Below are positions 1 through 11,423 of a stretch of 64,000 bases of DNA, in pieces. A program made the translations under genes and the position numbers. The stretch is from Hydractinia symbiolongicarpus. Taxonomy: Eukaryota; Cnidaria; Hydrozoa; Anthoathecata; Hydractiniidae. Each line of letters begins with the position of its first letter. Within the stretch, counting starts at the first letter, position 1. The stretch covers positions 21,860,501-21,924,500 of the forward strand of contig NC_079886.1 of NCBI RefSeq assembly GCF_029227915.1. The letters are read 5' to 3'. The notes below the pieces were generated by a model. The model saw nothing but the letters and a program-made list of their open reading frames with translations, was not told where the DNA came from and did no database searches.

Positions 1-1036
1 GCTGCACTCTGATATTCGCTTTTAATTCTAATTCACTTTTATATGTGACGCATAAGAAATTTAAGTTAATTTGACCAACAATTTCCTTATTATCCTGATC
101 CATGTAAAAATTTCAAGAACCTCTGAAGCTTCTTTCGGCGAAAAAAACAACAAATGGTGTATGTCTTTTTAGTTTCAGTGTTGATGGAAAATAAGTTTAA
201 TCAAAACCTGTTAAAGCTACCATGACGCGGATATTATTACTTTAGTTTCGATTCTCACTGACTACTTTTGATTGAATGATGGAATCGAAACAGACATAGA
301 GCTTGTAACAACATCTTCTACGATGTCGAAACATGTTTACTGTAGTAGAAGTGCTTTTATGTGATTTCAACAATAATAATTTCCCAATCTGTTATAATTT
401 ATTTACTCTGTACACAAACATTTTAGTAAAGTAAACAAAATTGTTTCTTTTCTTATGAACTAACTTTCGATCTGTTAAGTTTGTCTAGCTTTCAGATCAT
501 CTGAGATAAAGCACTAAGCAGTTTTTTAACTCAAACGATAACAAATATGCCCAACTTTATGCGTTATTAATAAACCACTTTCACTTTCGCTTTTCAAGGT
601 ATAAACCATCGCATTTGGGAATTTTTCTTAGAAACTTATATGTATACGCGAACTTGGCTTGAATCTTTAATATGCCTGATGTTTTTATGGGCAGTGTTAC
701 TAACTGAGTGTGTAAGGTCATACTTGGACAATACAGGTGGTGTTCGAATAATGGTTTCGTTTGATTGCGTTATTTTGAAACATAGGAATCATTCTCAACA
801 CTTTTTGTCTAGGGTTAGCTACAAAATGACCTATTAGTTAACGACTTTAGTGGTTTTCTTACGATAAAGAAAAAAATCTGTTGGTAGTAATTTAACGTGT
901 TCTAAGATGAATATAAGCCTATAAGTTTATTTTGATGTTCTTATATTCGTATTTTATGTGTTATAATTATTACTTTATTGTATAATTATTATTGTATTGT
1001 ATTAACACTAACATTGCAACTTTGTTTTTTATTTAG
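1..1036. other. Non-coding upstream region of the Tudor-PHD-MYND gene
   Basis: AT-rich sequence with no convincing coding region. A pyrimidine tract ending in AG at 1035-1036 forms a splice acceptor just before the first coding exon, so a 5' UTR exon or a trans-spliced leader must lie upstream. A donor-like CAAG|GTATAA at about 597-598 could end such a UTR exon, but this is weak. A 65-codon open frame at 640-837 resembles nothing and is probably chance. Confidence 0.5.
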
Positions 1037-1056
1037 ACTAAGTTGATTTATCGCCC

Positions 1057-1234
1057 ATGTTAGCCAAAAGTGAAGACGATTTTCCCTTTGCGAGGGGTGA
1101 AGTTATTTTAGCTAAGTGCAACAAAGAAGTTTACTACGCCAAAATACTTTCGTTGAATCATGTAAAGAAGACAGCATTGCTACTATTTGATGACGACTCG
1201 AAAGAAGAAGTAGGATTTAACAATATATACAGTG
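1057..1234 (+). CDS. Exon 1: Tudor-like domain
   Basis: It begins at ATG 1057, 20 bases after the splice acceptor, and ends in phase 1 at AGTG|GTAAGT. It encodes residues 1-59 with alternating hydrophobic strands and an acidic DDDS turn, as in Tudor folds of Polycomb-like proteins. Reading through the donor gives only low-complexity sequence, including an 11-G run and poly-A, so the longer open frame to 1422 is not real. Confidence 0.8.
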
Positions 1235-4200
1235 GTAAGTTTCTTGTTTTGATGGCATTGTTTGAGGTTTCCCTCAAGCAAACAATATTGAGGGTAGGGG
1301 GGGGGGGTTTGGACGAGAGTTTTTTGATGTCAAATTTTAAAATTTATAACTTTTATAGTATTTTAATATTTTCAAAAAAAAAAAAAAATCGAATAAAATA
1401 TCGTCGAATTCGAATCGAATAAAAAAAAGTGAAACAGAACACTCATCAACACGCAAGGAATGCATACATTTTTTTTAAGTACATCATTTCGTCAAATAAA
1501 GCTACTTAGATGAAAAGAAACCAATTTGGAAATTTGCAATCTAAAAATTTTAAAAACCTTTTACATAATGTATGCTTGCGGCTTTAAAATGCAAAATTCG
1601 TTTACCCTTCCCGAACGTAGTTTTGATATGGCTTCCAAAGCTATAACTTTTTTTTTCTGTCGTTAGCACGGGGCTTTATATTTTCAAATAACAAAACTAT
1701 AGTAGCAGACTTTTAGAAAGAGGCGTCTATCTAGGATTCTTATAGTAAACGTGCTTAGATATTGAACAATTATAACTTGTTACTACACGTTGTTCACATG
1801 TGCCATTCATTGGTTGATTAAAAGTTCAATTAAAAGTGTTTATTGGCCGCAATTTATGGCTTTTTGGTAATTGTTATGTTAAATAAAACTTGGAATTGTT
1901 GTCGTCATTTAAAAACCTCATGACGTAGATCTGTTCTATTTGAATTAAAAAATTGAAAATGATAAATGACCATCGTTCAATTTACTTTTAAGGGTTTGGT
2001 CCCTTTTTGTGACATTTTAGGTCAACCAGAAGCGTTTATAACATGTCGTATAGAGCCCTACATAGATAGAGGTATAAGAAAAATGACTTATTAAGACTGA
2101 GAACTATGTAAAGAAAAAATACGTGGAACTGATTTAGAAAAAATAGAAGAAGTTTTTTTGTTAACAAAAAAGTGAAACTGAAAGAAAGAAGCACTAGTTT
2201 CGCTTGTCTTCTTTCGCTTTTATTGTTTACAAGAGTTATTTATAGCATCTCTGTCTATTCATGTAGTGAACGAAACAACAGCAGACATTATTTGTGTCAT
2301 TTGCAAAGAGGACCGGACTGATTTGGACGACGATATAGTACTTTGTGACATTTGTTCAGTCGGTAAGTTTGATTAATATTTCTTTTTCTTTTCTTATTTC
2401 TATTTTAAAAACGGTTTTAAATTTTTGTAAAGTTAAAAAATTGTTAAGGTGGTTTATATTTCGTCTAAAATAACGCATTGTTTACCATTTTGATTCTTGC
2501 AAATTGCATATGCTGGAACCGGGGGTATTTAAGGAATAATTTAATTTTAGCTTCTCGCTAGCTACATCTGTATACTAATAATAGCCGTATTCTGTCTGTC
2601 TATTGAAAACAGTAGCGTATATTCCTTTGATCTTTCCGCAATTTCTTATAACACCAAGGGTTATGGAATCTAAATTTGCATCATAACCGCACCTATATGC
2701 ATAGTATTAACCCCCGTCCAAGTTATTCATGCTAACAGGCGGATGTACGACATGGTCATGCGGGAAACATGTACCACGGGTGATTCCACGTGGAATTTTT
2801 TTTAAGGGCTAACGACCAGTATTAATAGTAGCTATTTTTCCTGTTTGTCAACTAAAAGCGGGTCATTCGAAACCAGACATGAAATTTTCAGAGTACAAAT
2901 AAGAAATGCGATATATTTTTAGTGACTTTGTTGCAACCAGTAAATTTCCATAGACAACAGGCCATGTTGATAGTCTCTTTAATAATAGCCGTATTTTGTC
3001 TGTCTTTCCGCGACCGGCGAGTCTCGTGGCGGAAACACGAAATGCGATATATAAAGGATGGGCGACCCCGTTGCTGTCACGCAAAATGGTAACCGCAGTA
3101 GCAAGACACACGAAATGCGGCTAATAAGGGACGGGTAAACCGTGGATTTATCCACGGGTCAACGACTAGTCTATATTATAATAATTGCCACAAATATGTC
3201 TATGAACCAAAATGGAAGCTGCTAGTAGCGACGGGTGGATTCTTATAGGTTTTTGCATGTGAATAAAGTTTGTAGTTAGATACCTGCAACAATTATAAAG
3301 CACCTAAATTTGAAAAATTAAGTATACATGACAATCGCACACACATAAATACATTTCCTTCTACTTGTATCCCTATCTACTTGTACCGATCCACATAATC
3401 CACGTATCTCTCTTCCACCTGAATCTTATTAATAATTCCTAACTACTTCCTGTTTGTTTAAAACTCCACCCACTACACCCTCCAACTCCACCCACTACAC
3501 GCCTTTATAAATTTTACACATGACATGATTAGACTTAGTAAAATAGTCTACTTAGGTGTTAAAAAGAATGTCAAAATTATTAATTGAATTTAATAATTCA
3601 TCAACTTAACGAAACTGACGAAAGCGAAATATATGATTTGACCTAGCCTTTAAATAAAACACAAATTAACAAATTTTGAATATCCATGCGATACAAATAT
3701 CACCAAGGCAACTTTATATTGCAATTCAAAGCACGTGATGTATTCACATCCAGCTGCAGATATTTGTTTGAAACATTTTAAATAATTGAACAGCTTATAA
3801 ATATATAATGGTATTTTCGCGTCGATAATAAGATAAATTGCTATATGACTTCTAAGATATGCACTTGGTTGTTCTTCTTCACACCAAAATAAATTTCTTG
3901 CAAATAAAAAAGAAAATAACTCATCTGAATCAACGAATCACTTATTGAATAAGAATGATTCATCTTAATGCACCATTCATGGTATATTTTAAATAGCTCT
4001 ATTCAATATAAAAAAAATATACATTCAATATTTGTTTTCTTCATGAAAACGTTTTCTTTAAAGTGTTACTGAATTTTTCAAACGTCTTCTTGAGTGCATA
4101 GATTTGTAGCAGGTATAAACTTTACTGCAAGTTTGTAATATTTACTTGCTTACAGTTATTTATTTTGATTTCATTCGCACAGGTTATCACCAGCGTTGTC

Positions 4201-7200
4201 ACAGACCAATTATTGCATCAGAAGTTTTAGCTCCTGAAGTGCCTTGGCAGTGCAGATATTGCAAAAAAGGAGAAAAAAATCCATTTGTTGAATCTAATCC
4301 ATTTCCTGATAAGGTGAAAGCCACTGAAATGACAAAGCTGGAGGTAAAATAAGATAATTTTAATTTTAAAAAACTAACTTTTATTAAAATAAAATAAAAA
4401 TTTTTTTTACCTATTAGATTTGATTCTTAATGCTGATTTAGAGTCCAAATCCTTATGACTGACATTAAAACCTGTTGCTTGAAATATTCGTTTCTGTATT
4501 CGGAACAAATGTAGATGCGAGTTGAAGTGTCGATTTACTTATATCCATTACTTTATAATGGTTTGCTTCAGAAGTAAATAAAGCTGTCATTTCTCCCAAA
4601 CAAGCTAAGCTTTTTTAGTGGTTCGCATTCGTATTGATTTTCTGATCATCTTTAGGAGCAAAAAGAAATCCTCTCATGGTACAAGGATCAATCTAGTGGT
4701 CTTAGAAAGGAAAATTGTCCTGACTGGAAAGAACGTAACAAAAATGGAAATGAAGAATGCGAAAGAGAAGATTTATCAGATGAAATAACACCAAGAGAAA
4801 ATATATATCAAACGGAAGGAGACAAAGATAAAAAGTTAACAAAAGAGAACACAAAACTAAATCACGTGGAAGGTTCAGCTTTCAAACTTGTTAACAAATC
4901 AAGTGACTCCTTGGATAAGAAAAATCAAGATAAAAAAATCAAATGCACCCATCACGATATGGTCAACAATAACAATGCAAAATTATTTGAAGAAGAAATT
5001 CAAGACATTGATCATTGTTCACACTCAGATATCCTCACTAAAATGCTAAGCAAAACAATAAAAATTAATCGTGTAAGTCCATGGAGGAAAAGTCCCAATC
5101 ATGACCTAGTAATTGATCTGGATGGTAAGCCTGGCACAAAAGATACAATAGACGAGTTAAAAAACGGACATGGTAGCGACCAGGAAGCAAATAACGCTTT
5201 GCCGAAGGTTAATGAAATAATAACAACCACGAAAGACACTACCACAGCAATGTCAAAGAGTGATACGCAGACTCAGCAGAGATATGCAATGGATTTGCCA
5301 CGTCATAATTGGTTAGTGGAGCGATTAAAACAAGAAAAAAAGATTGGCGAGAAGGAAATTTCACAGTTAGAATCTCGCATAAGTAAAGAAAAAGATGAGA
5401 AGGAAAGTCATGAGGACGTTCCTAAAGATGAATTTAAAAATGAAGCCGAAATACAGATTGTTAAAGTAGAATCACTATCAAAGAAAAAGGATGTTGATTC
5501 AAATGTCGCCACAAGTTCAATAGATCTTATGCAAAGCCACAATTTGTCAACTTCGTCATCTTCCACAAATGACCTTCATTATAATAAGGACGATGCAAAA
5601 AGATCAAGACACCTTTCACAAGAGTATCGAGATACAGTGCAATCATTTGCAGCGAAATCTAACCGAAACGAGGTGACAAACAGCTCATCTGTTCCGGATG
5701 CAATATCTATTCAACCAAGGATAATCTCTAGTAGTCCAAGCAAACAGTATTCAATTCCATCAAGTGAGGATCTTGCATTAATTCAATATAACTCTTTAAG
5801 TTCATTCAAATCAAGGGTGATGTCTCCAAAAAGTAATGGATATAAGCGTGATTATACAAATACGGTGAATGGCCAACAGCGCACTCCAACAAGGACAGGT
5901 GAAGAAGCTACGTTAAATCAAAAGAAACATCAGGAAGAAAAAGAGCAAAGTAGATTGAACTTACCATTGTTAAAACCTACTGTATTGCGGGTGGAACAAA
6001 CACGAGACCCATCGTCTGGAAATCCACAAGAAGCTTTTAATATCACCAATCGCCTATCACCTGAATCTTTTAAAAGAAGAATAGAAATACAAAAACAACT
6101 TGAAAGTCAAAAGAAATGGATAGATGAACACGACACAAAATTGCAACTACAATCTAGTTTGGAAAGAAAACCAAACTTTAAATCAAGTCCAGGGTATAAC
6201 ACAAGCTCAAACGAGCAACTTCTGCAGTTACAAAACCAACAACTTTTAATGTCACCACAGGCTATGGCAACGTTACAAAAAAGAAATGTTGCTTTAAACA
6301 TATCTGCAGCAGCAAAACAAAAGCAAGATATGATAGAAGAGCGAATAAAGTTTTACACAAAAGAAATCAATGACTTAAAACGACAAAAAGAGATTATCAC
6401 GTCTCCGCAAATGTATAATCCTGAAGAAGAGATTTATAGAAAACGAAGTTTAGAAATGATGAACGATAAACTGAGACAGCTAGAAGCTTACAATCGAAAA
6501 CAAACAGCTGTTCTTCTGCAACGTAACCAGCAACAACAGCTCTATAACAATCAGTACAACGGACAACACTTAGTGAATCCAATGAACCAAATTGGAGTGA
6601 CTCAGATTTCACCAAGCCAAGTCGCTATAAACCAAATACCTACGAATCAGTTGGCTCTTAATCAGATCGCTGCAAGTCAATTAGCTGCAACACAATTAGC
6701 TGCCAATCAAATTGCTGCCAGTCAACTAGCAGCCAACCAAATAACAGCTAATCAGCTTGTGGCCAATAAAATTGCTGCATCTCAATTAGTAGCCAATCAA
6801 ATTGCTGTAGCTAATCAACGAGCCTATGTTGATAACATGGTAAACACATCAAAAAGCAACCTGAATCAAAGAGAAACTCGAGTGAACATGCATGTCGCTA
6901 GAGACTCGCGTTTGACTGACAGTGAACGAAATATATTAAGAGAGGCAGAACTTCAGCAAAACTTAATCAGGCAATCAGCTGCTTTAACCAGAAAAATTAA
7001 CTATTATGACAATCCGGAATTGAACGATAATTTGCTTTTACGTCAGCTACAAAATAAACATGATGAACAAACGCCGGTTGATAAGTATCCTGCAAGAGAA
7101 GAATTGGACAGACCACAACCATTAGAAAGGTCAAGAGAATTAGAAGAAATCAAGCAAATACGACAGGTGCGTGACCATCTTTAATTAACCTCTTATGCAA

Positions 7201-8625
7201 CCAATGTATTATAATGCTTTTTCCAAACAGATTTAAATTACGATTTGGATTGAAGAATTAAGCTTTAAATTAACATTTTATATTATCACTTTACTAAAGT
7301 AGATTATATAATAAAGCTAATTTATACCAAGTATATAATTCTTTCTTCGAAACAAAACAATATTTTTTTTTTCAATTCTAAATTTAAAAAATCCATATTT
7401 TTATAAACGTTCTACATAAAACCATTGTTTTCATAATAAGCGAGCAGATTTTGACATTTAAAAAAAACCCGAAAGCAAACAATAAATTGTATTTTTTAAT
7501 TTAAACTTTTAGAAACAAACTTTTTTTTGGTCATCAAAATTGATGCGTATTATTATTTTTACGCTACTGATAGCATTTTATAAATTATGGCGTTCTCAAC
7601 ATGTACCCAATGTTTTGATTGGTTAATTTCGAAACATATATGAAATGGAACAGTAAAAAGTTTTGTACCGTGTTGTTTTAGTATTTTTGCATATATATTT
7701 TATAGCTTGAAGCATTAAAAAAAGCTGGAGAAGTCTCTAACATGTCCATCAAAACAGCAGGAGATTATTTATACAAGCATCAACGATCGCATGGACCATC
7801 ATATCAGGAGAGATCTTTCTCTGAACGTGAAGATAGATTATATAATTACGCAGACAATGATATTTCATCTAAACGAAGGTCCAGTGAACCTCTACATCCT
7901 GGTGTATCGAAGGCTAGAAGACTAACTCCTCCAACTCTACATTCTCGTCCGTCACCGCCAGCTGATAACAGACCTAGATCATTCTCTAGACAATCACCAC
8001 CTAAGTCACTGGATGCATCTAACTATAAGTTGTCCCCTTCGTATCGATCTCGACTTTCACCTCCTTATCTTAGTTCAAATCAGTACAAGAGGTCGCCTCC
8101 TTTATCTACTTCCATGTCAGTTGTTGACAGATCAAACTTTATTTTATCACCAAGATCTTCTGATAAAGAAAGGTATTACAATGGACCAGTCAGAAGCTCT
8201 TTCGATGCACAACGTCTAACAGCTTCAACTGAGGGTCACTTCTCTCGTCAAGGGAATTTTACCAATACATCGGACCCTAATGCAAATAAGCAACTCATTA
8301 AAAGATACTGCAAACTATGTGATAAAGGTGCACAATTTCTATGCTCGGGGTGTAGAGGAATATGGTATTGCAGCCAAGAATGTCAGGTAAAGCTAAAACA
8401 GTTTTCTACTAAGACTGCTGAAGAATTTCACCACTATTTTGTCTGTTTTTGATAGACAAACCTAATTCGTGTGCATTTCCAGCTCAGCAAGTCAAATTAT
8501 ATAGAAAGAAGTTCTTTTCTCCATGATCACTGATAACTAAATTAACAGTTAACTTATTAATTTTTTCTTTTCTTTAGCTTTCGCATTGGAGGATACATTC
8601 AAAAGTGTGTAAGAAAGTGGAGTAA
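1057..8625 (+). CDS. Tudor-PHD-MYND chromatin protein, six coding exons
   Basis: Predicted 1,224-residue nuclear protein joined from exons 1057-1234, 2267-2362, 4183-4343, 4656-7166, 7706-8386 and 8578-8625. All junctions are GT-AG and phases agree. Residues about 10-58 look like a Tudor domain (FARGEVILAK...LLFDDDSKEE). A C4HC3 PHD finger follows with ligands C69, C72, C86, C89, H94, C97, C115 and C118. Tudor directly followed by PHD is the order in Polycomb-like proteins (PHF1/MTF2/PHF19), which read methylated histone H3. Residues about 146-1180 are low-complexity, charged and Gln/Ser-rich, with predicted helical stretches and a five-residue Q-[LI]-A-A-type repeat at about 794-869. A MYND finger closes the protein (C1184, C1187, C1195, C1198, C1204, C1208, H1216, C1220). 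MYND fingers bind proline-rich peptides in corepressors. The start is fixed by an in-frame TAA at 1039-1041. The role as a histone reader and corepressor adaptor is inferred from the domains. Confidence 0.85.
1235..2266 (+). other. Intron 1 of the Tudor-PHD-MYND gene
   Basis: GT-AG intron with an 11-base G run at 1297-1307 and an A run near 1376-1388. Nothing else recognised. Confidence 0.7.
2267..2362 (+). CDS. Exon 2: first half of the PHD finger
   Basis: It is bounded by ATGTAG and CG|GTAAGT and enters and leaves in phase 1. It encodes the CVIC and CDIC zinc-ligand pairs of the PHD finger. At 96 bases it is too short to stand out as an open frame. It is supported by the phase match to exons 1 and 3 and by completing the C4HC3 pattern. 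Confidence 0.85.
2567..2819 (+). mobile_element. Helitron-like non-autonomous element, copy A (degraded)
   Basis: It starts A|TC with a 5' motif (TACTAATAATAGCCGTATTC then TGTCTGTC) shared with copy B. It ends in GGGCTAACGACCAG|T, one base away from the CTAG end of copies B and C. The terminal hairpin has decayed. A TC start, a 3' hairpin with CTRR, insertion between A and T, and no inverted termini are Helitron hallmarks. Confidence 0.55.
2971..3169 (+). mobile_element. Helitron-like non-autonomous element, copy B
   Basis: The 5' part repeats AATAATAGCCGTATT and TCTGTCT of copy A. The 3' end has a hairpin (CCGTGGA, loop TTTA, TCCACGG at 3140-3157) followed nine bases later by CTAG at 3166-3169 and a T, the Helitron 3' arrangement. 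The minus-strand open frame at 2863-3111 covers this element and is not a gene. The exact 5' base is uncertain. Confidence 0.6.
4183..4343 (+). CDS. Exon 3: second half of the PHD finger
   Basis: The acceptor is GCACAG|GT and the donor GGAG|GTAAAA. It encodes GYHQRCH and WQCRYC, the last zinc ligands of the PHD finger, then a Lys/Glu-rich linker. It ends in phase 0, matching exon 4. Confidence 0.85.
4656..7166 (+). CDS. Exon 4: long disordered/coiled-coil central exon
   Basis: A 2,511-base open exon, residues 146-982, from TTTAG|GAG to ACAG|GTGCGT. The frame is open for 70 codons upstream of the first internal ATG (4866), showing that this is an internal exon. It is rich in Lys, Glu, Ser, Gln and Asn. 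Glu/Lys/Arg-rich stretches near 5300-5420 and 6060-6500 are probably helical. A Q-[LI]-A-A-type pentapeptide array lies at about 6600-6825. Minus-strand open frames inside it are shadows. Confidence 0.85.
6600..6825 (+). repeat. Coding pentapeptide tandem repeat
   Basis: About fourteen degenerate 15-base units encode [NST]-Q-[LI]-A-[AN]-type pentapeptides in exon 4 (residues about 794-869). Codon use varies between units (CAA/CAG, GCT/GCC/GCA), so the array is old rather than freshly expanded. Confidence 0.8.
7706..8386 (+). CDS. Exon 5: Arg/Ser/Pro-rich region and start of the MYND finger
   Basis: The acceptor is TTTATAG|CTT and the donor GTCAG|GTAAAG, both in phase 0. It encodes residues 983-1209: an RS/SP-rich disordered stretch with many SPP and RSP motifs (possible proline-directed phosphorylation sites), then the first six MYND cysteines. 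The frame runs on past the donor to a stop at about 8450, which would lose the last two MYND ligands, so splicing is strongly favoured. Confidence 0.85.
8578..8625 (+). CDS. Exon 6: terminal exon completing the MYND finger
   Basis: A 48-base terminal exon after a strong pyrimidine tract (TTTTCTTTTCTTTAG). It encodes 15 residues ending in TAA. H1216 and C1220 supply the missing MYND ligands, which is the main support for so short an exon. Confidence 0.8.
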   Translation, partial: LSHWRIHSKVCKKVE

Positions 8626-9098
8626 TCTACCCAAATCTAAAAAGTTTTCCAATCTATTCAGATGGTAATGAGAAATTGTATTGTAAAGTTCTATCTCTCA
8701 TGGTCATGCCATCTGACATTGTAAATAATGCATGACAGGGCGTGTCCCTTTTCACATTGATATTTGCTCATTCACTTTTAGTAACATGACATCGCAAATA
8801 ACTGTTTCACTCGCTGTTAAAGTTTTAGAATTACTGACAAACATATACATTTAATATTTATGAAGCATAGATTGTTTATATATAAATTATAATGATGTAA
8901 ATAAGTATTATTAAATATTTAAAGGGATTTTAAAACCATATAGTTTATACAAAGCGAAATAGACAAAATTCTGAAACTCTGCATTTTATCGTGTGTCAGT
9001 ACTGTAAGAAGGAAAAGTTGTTTGTCTTTTGGAGAAGAGAGGCGTTAAAGTTAGCACGTTGTATTACATTAATAAGTCAGAATTTCACAACAGTACTA
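8626..9098. other. 3' UTR and intergenic sequence
   Basis: AT-rich sequence after the stop codon. No canonical AATAAA signal stands out, so the polyadenylation site is not assigned. Confidence 0.4.
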
Positions 9099-9596
9099 CA
9101 GTAACTTCCGGTAACTTGAACCTCCAAGAGACCGAGAAAAATAGTTTGACTTAACGAATTTTTAAGTTAAGAGAAGCCCCTGTTAGGTTGATTTAGTCTA
9201 AACTGAGATTATAGTTCGAGTTAAAGCGATTTTTTTAAGAGGTGGGGCAACAGTTACCATGAAAAGGTACAATCTGTGCGATAATAAGACATGCACGTCA
9301 CTTGTAAATTAAATCTATTAAACCTATCTATATTACATCAGGAGTTAATAAAAACTAAAAAACAAAAAAAATCTAACATTTATCTAGTTTTTGATTTCCA
9401 TTTTTCGAGTAAAAAGTTCGAGTTATCCGAAAAAATTAGCTTCAGGGGGACAAAAAATGGGTCGAGTTAACGAATGCTCGAGTTGTCCGAGGTTTGCGTT
9501 AACCGGTGTTTTTTAATAAGGAAGTAATAATGAAAGTTCAAGGGCCACAAGAAAATGGTTCAAGATAATGAAAGTGCGAGCTATCCGGTGTAACTG
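9099..9596. mobile_element. pogo/Tigger-like MITE, copy 1
   Basis: A 498-base element beginning CAGTAACTTCCGG and ending CCGGTGTAACTG, flanked by TA on both sides (9097-9098 and 9597-9598), as in Tc1/mariner-pogo elements. The terminal inverted repeats are imperfect. The interior is full of TTAACTCGAA/TTCGAGTTA-type motifs and has no transposase frame. Confidence 0.7.
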
Positions 9597-9765
9597 TAGT
9601 TTTTAAAAGAGAGAATGCTACGCGGTGGTTTATAAAAGACTAAAAAGGAATTGTTTAATTACGAGAATTGTCATATCTATTAAATAAGTGTTATAAGAGG
9701 AATTATTAAGTCCATGTTATATTGCAAAGTTGTTTAATTATTATTTTGGGATTTATATCAAGTGC

Positions 9766-10117
9766 TTAAAGGGGCTACGAACCGGTTAAAATGCTCACAT
9801 TCCATATATCCCGCGCATGTACTAAAAATCCAGCAAACGCGTTTTGCGCAATGAACAGACCAGCGCACTTTGCTCGCTGGTTCAATGTTTTTTTTTTTGA
9901 AAAGTATATTACAAAGAAATATTTCAGCGAGACTCATTCTGGATGAAAAGATGGCCAAGGCTGGAGAAGATAAAAATTCTAGATATATCTATATGTTCGA
10001 GTCTGTAAATTACATGCATGCCAGAAAAATAGCCAGTTTGTTTTTCGCCACCATCAGCTCGACTTTCGTGTAAGTCACTAAAGTCAAAAACCAACAGCCG
10101 TTCCGTACCCCCTTTAA
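9766..10117. mobile_element. MITE flanked by TTAA target sites
   Basis: Inverted termini AGGGGCTACGAACCGG (left) and CCGTTCCGTACCCCCT (right) are each bordered by TTAA (9766-9769 and 10114-10117). The internal element is 344 bases. TTAA duplications are typical of piggyBac and Kolobok families, and no transposase is present to choose between them. Open frames at 9758-10136 on both strands lie in this MITE and are not genes. Confidence 0.65.
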
Positions 10118-11423
10118 TGTCATTCTCATTTAACACTTAGTTTGGAAAAGCAACTAGCTTAAGTCGATGCATTTTGATATGAAAGAGAACCTTTAGAATT
10201 TTCGTCTTGTGCACATAAATAAGCAGCCATCAGTTAAGTTTTTTACTTAGAAACTATTGCCTAACTTTAGGAGACGAGATATTATAGTAGAAAAATTCCC
10301 TCTTCATTTTAATCCCCTTTCAAATTTAAATTCCAAAGAACATCCAAAGCCTTACTCAGACAAACTAGTTCGTAACGTGTTCAAATAACAACTTTTTAAC
10401 TTCTTTCGTTTTCAAACTTTTATATTGTATTTAAAGTGTTTAGGGTAAAGAGAGATAGTCAAAGAACGATTTAGCGCAATCTGAATAAACGTCAACTCTT
10501 AAATTAAATCTTGTCAATAAGCTTTCAGAATAACCGCCTAATCCGAATCAGCGTTCATGGAAATTGACTAAGCACTTTATAGTATTAAGAGTAAACTGCA
10601 AATGATTGATAATGCAACTTGTTAATAGGTATGCGATTGTGGCTGCGATCTTTTGAATTCTTCGACCGAAATTCTTAAAGAATCATGTTATTTTATGACA
10701 AACTCTTTTGTCACTGTACTAGACGCGACGCTAGATGTTCTTAATGACATTAAAAATAAGATCGATGATGACTTATGATGTAATGACTTTGTGTTTGTGA
10801 TATTCGGTATTATAGTTAGAAATAAATAAATAAAAAAACATAACATATGTTAAAACACATTTCAAGATATTCTCAATAAGCGCCTAGTGCTCGGAAACCG
10901 CCCAGTCTGATTAACCGCCCGCCCCTAATACCTTTAATTAAAAAAAGTGTTCAATCTGTCACTTACGTTAAGCCCATTTGTACTAATAGAAAGTCAGAGA
11001 AAAACCCATATCTTACAGTCATAATCTTGAAAGTCGGAGAATTCTAAAGAAGAGGAAATTAGTGTTAAATTTTGTCATGGAAATTTGAGGAAAATATTTC
11101 ACAAGAATCTATTAAGTATTATTTCAATGTTTCTGTTACTTATTTCTTACTAATCTTTCCTTTCAACATATTGTGGATCATTGATTACGTTAATCTCTCT
11201 TAACTATGCTGTTATAGGGCTCTAACAAGACTAATGATTAATGTTTTAAAAGTAGAGATATTTTTAGGTTTTTTTCGTCACCTCGAGATATGTCGTCTCT
11301 TTTTGTTTGATAAAGTAAATAATAATAGATGGAATAAAAAATGAAAAAAAAACAAGAAGTGAAAGTTTACTCTGTAAAACCAAAAAGTATATATTAAAAG
11401 TATAGTCGCACCAGTTTGTGAAA
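10118..11423. other. Non-coding interval with AACCGCC-type repeated motifs
   Basis: No gene seen. Motifs such as AATAACCGCC and TTAACCGCCC recur near 10530 and 10880-10920, which may be the eroded ends of an old element. I could not define boundaries. Confidence 0.35.

Larger units (their letters stand above)
2363..4182 (+). other. Intron 2 of the Tudor-PHD-MYND gene
   Basis: The largest intron of the gene. It contains the two Helitron-like remnants listed separately, within about 2567-3169. The rest (3170-4182) is AT-rich with no recognised element. Confidence 0.7.

Noticed and set aside
640-837. 65-codon open frame upstream of the Tudor exon
   Set aside because: Hydrophobic, no domain, not in phase with any splice partner; expected by chance in AT-rich DNA.
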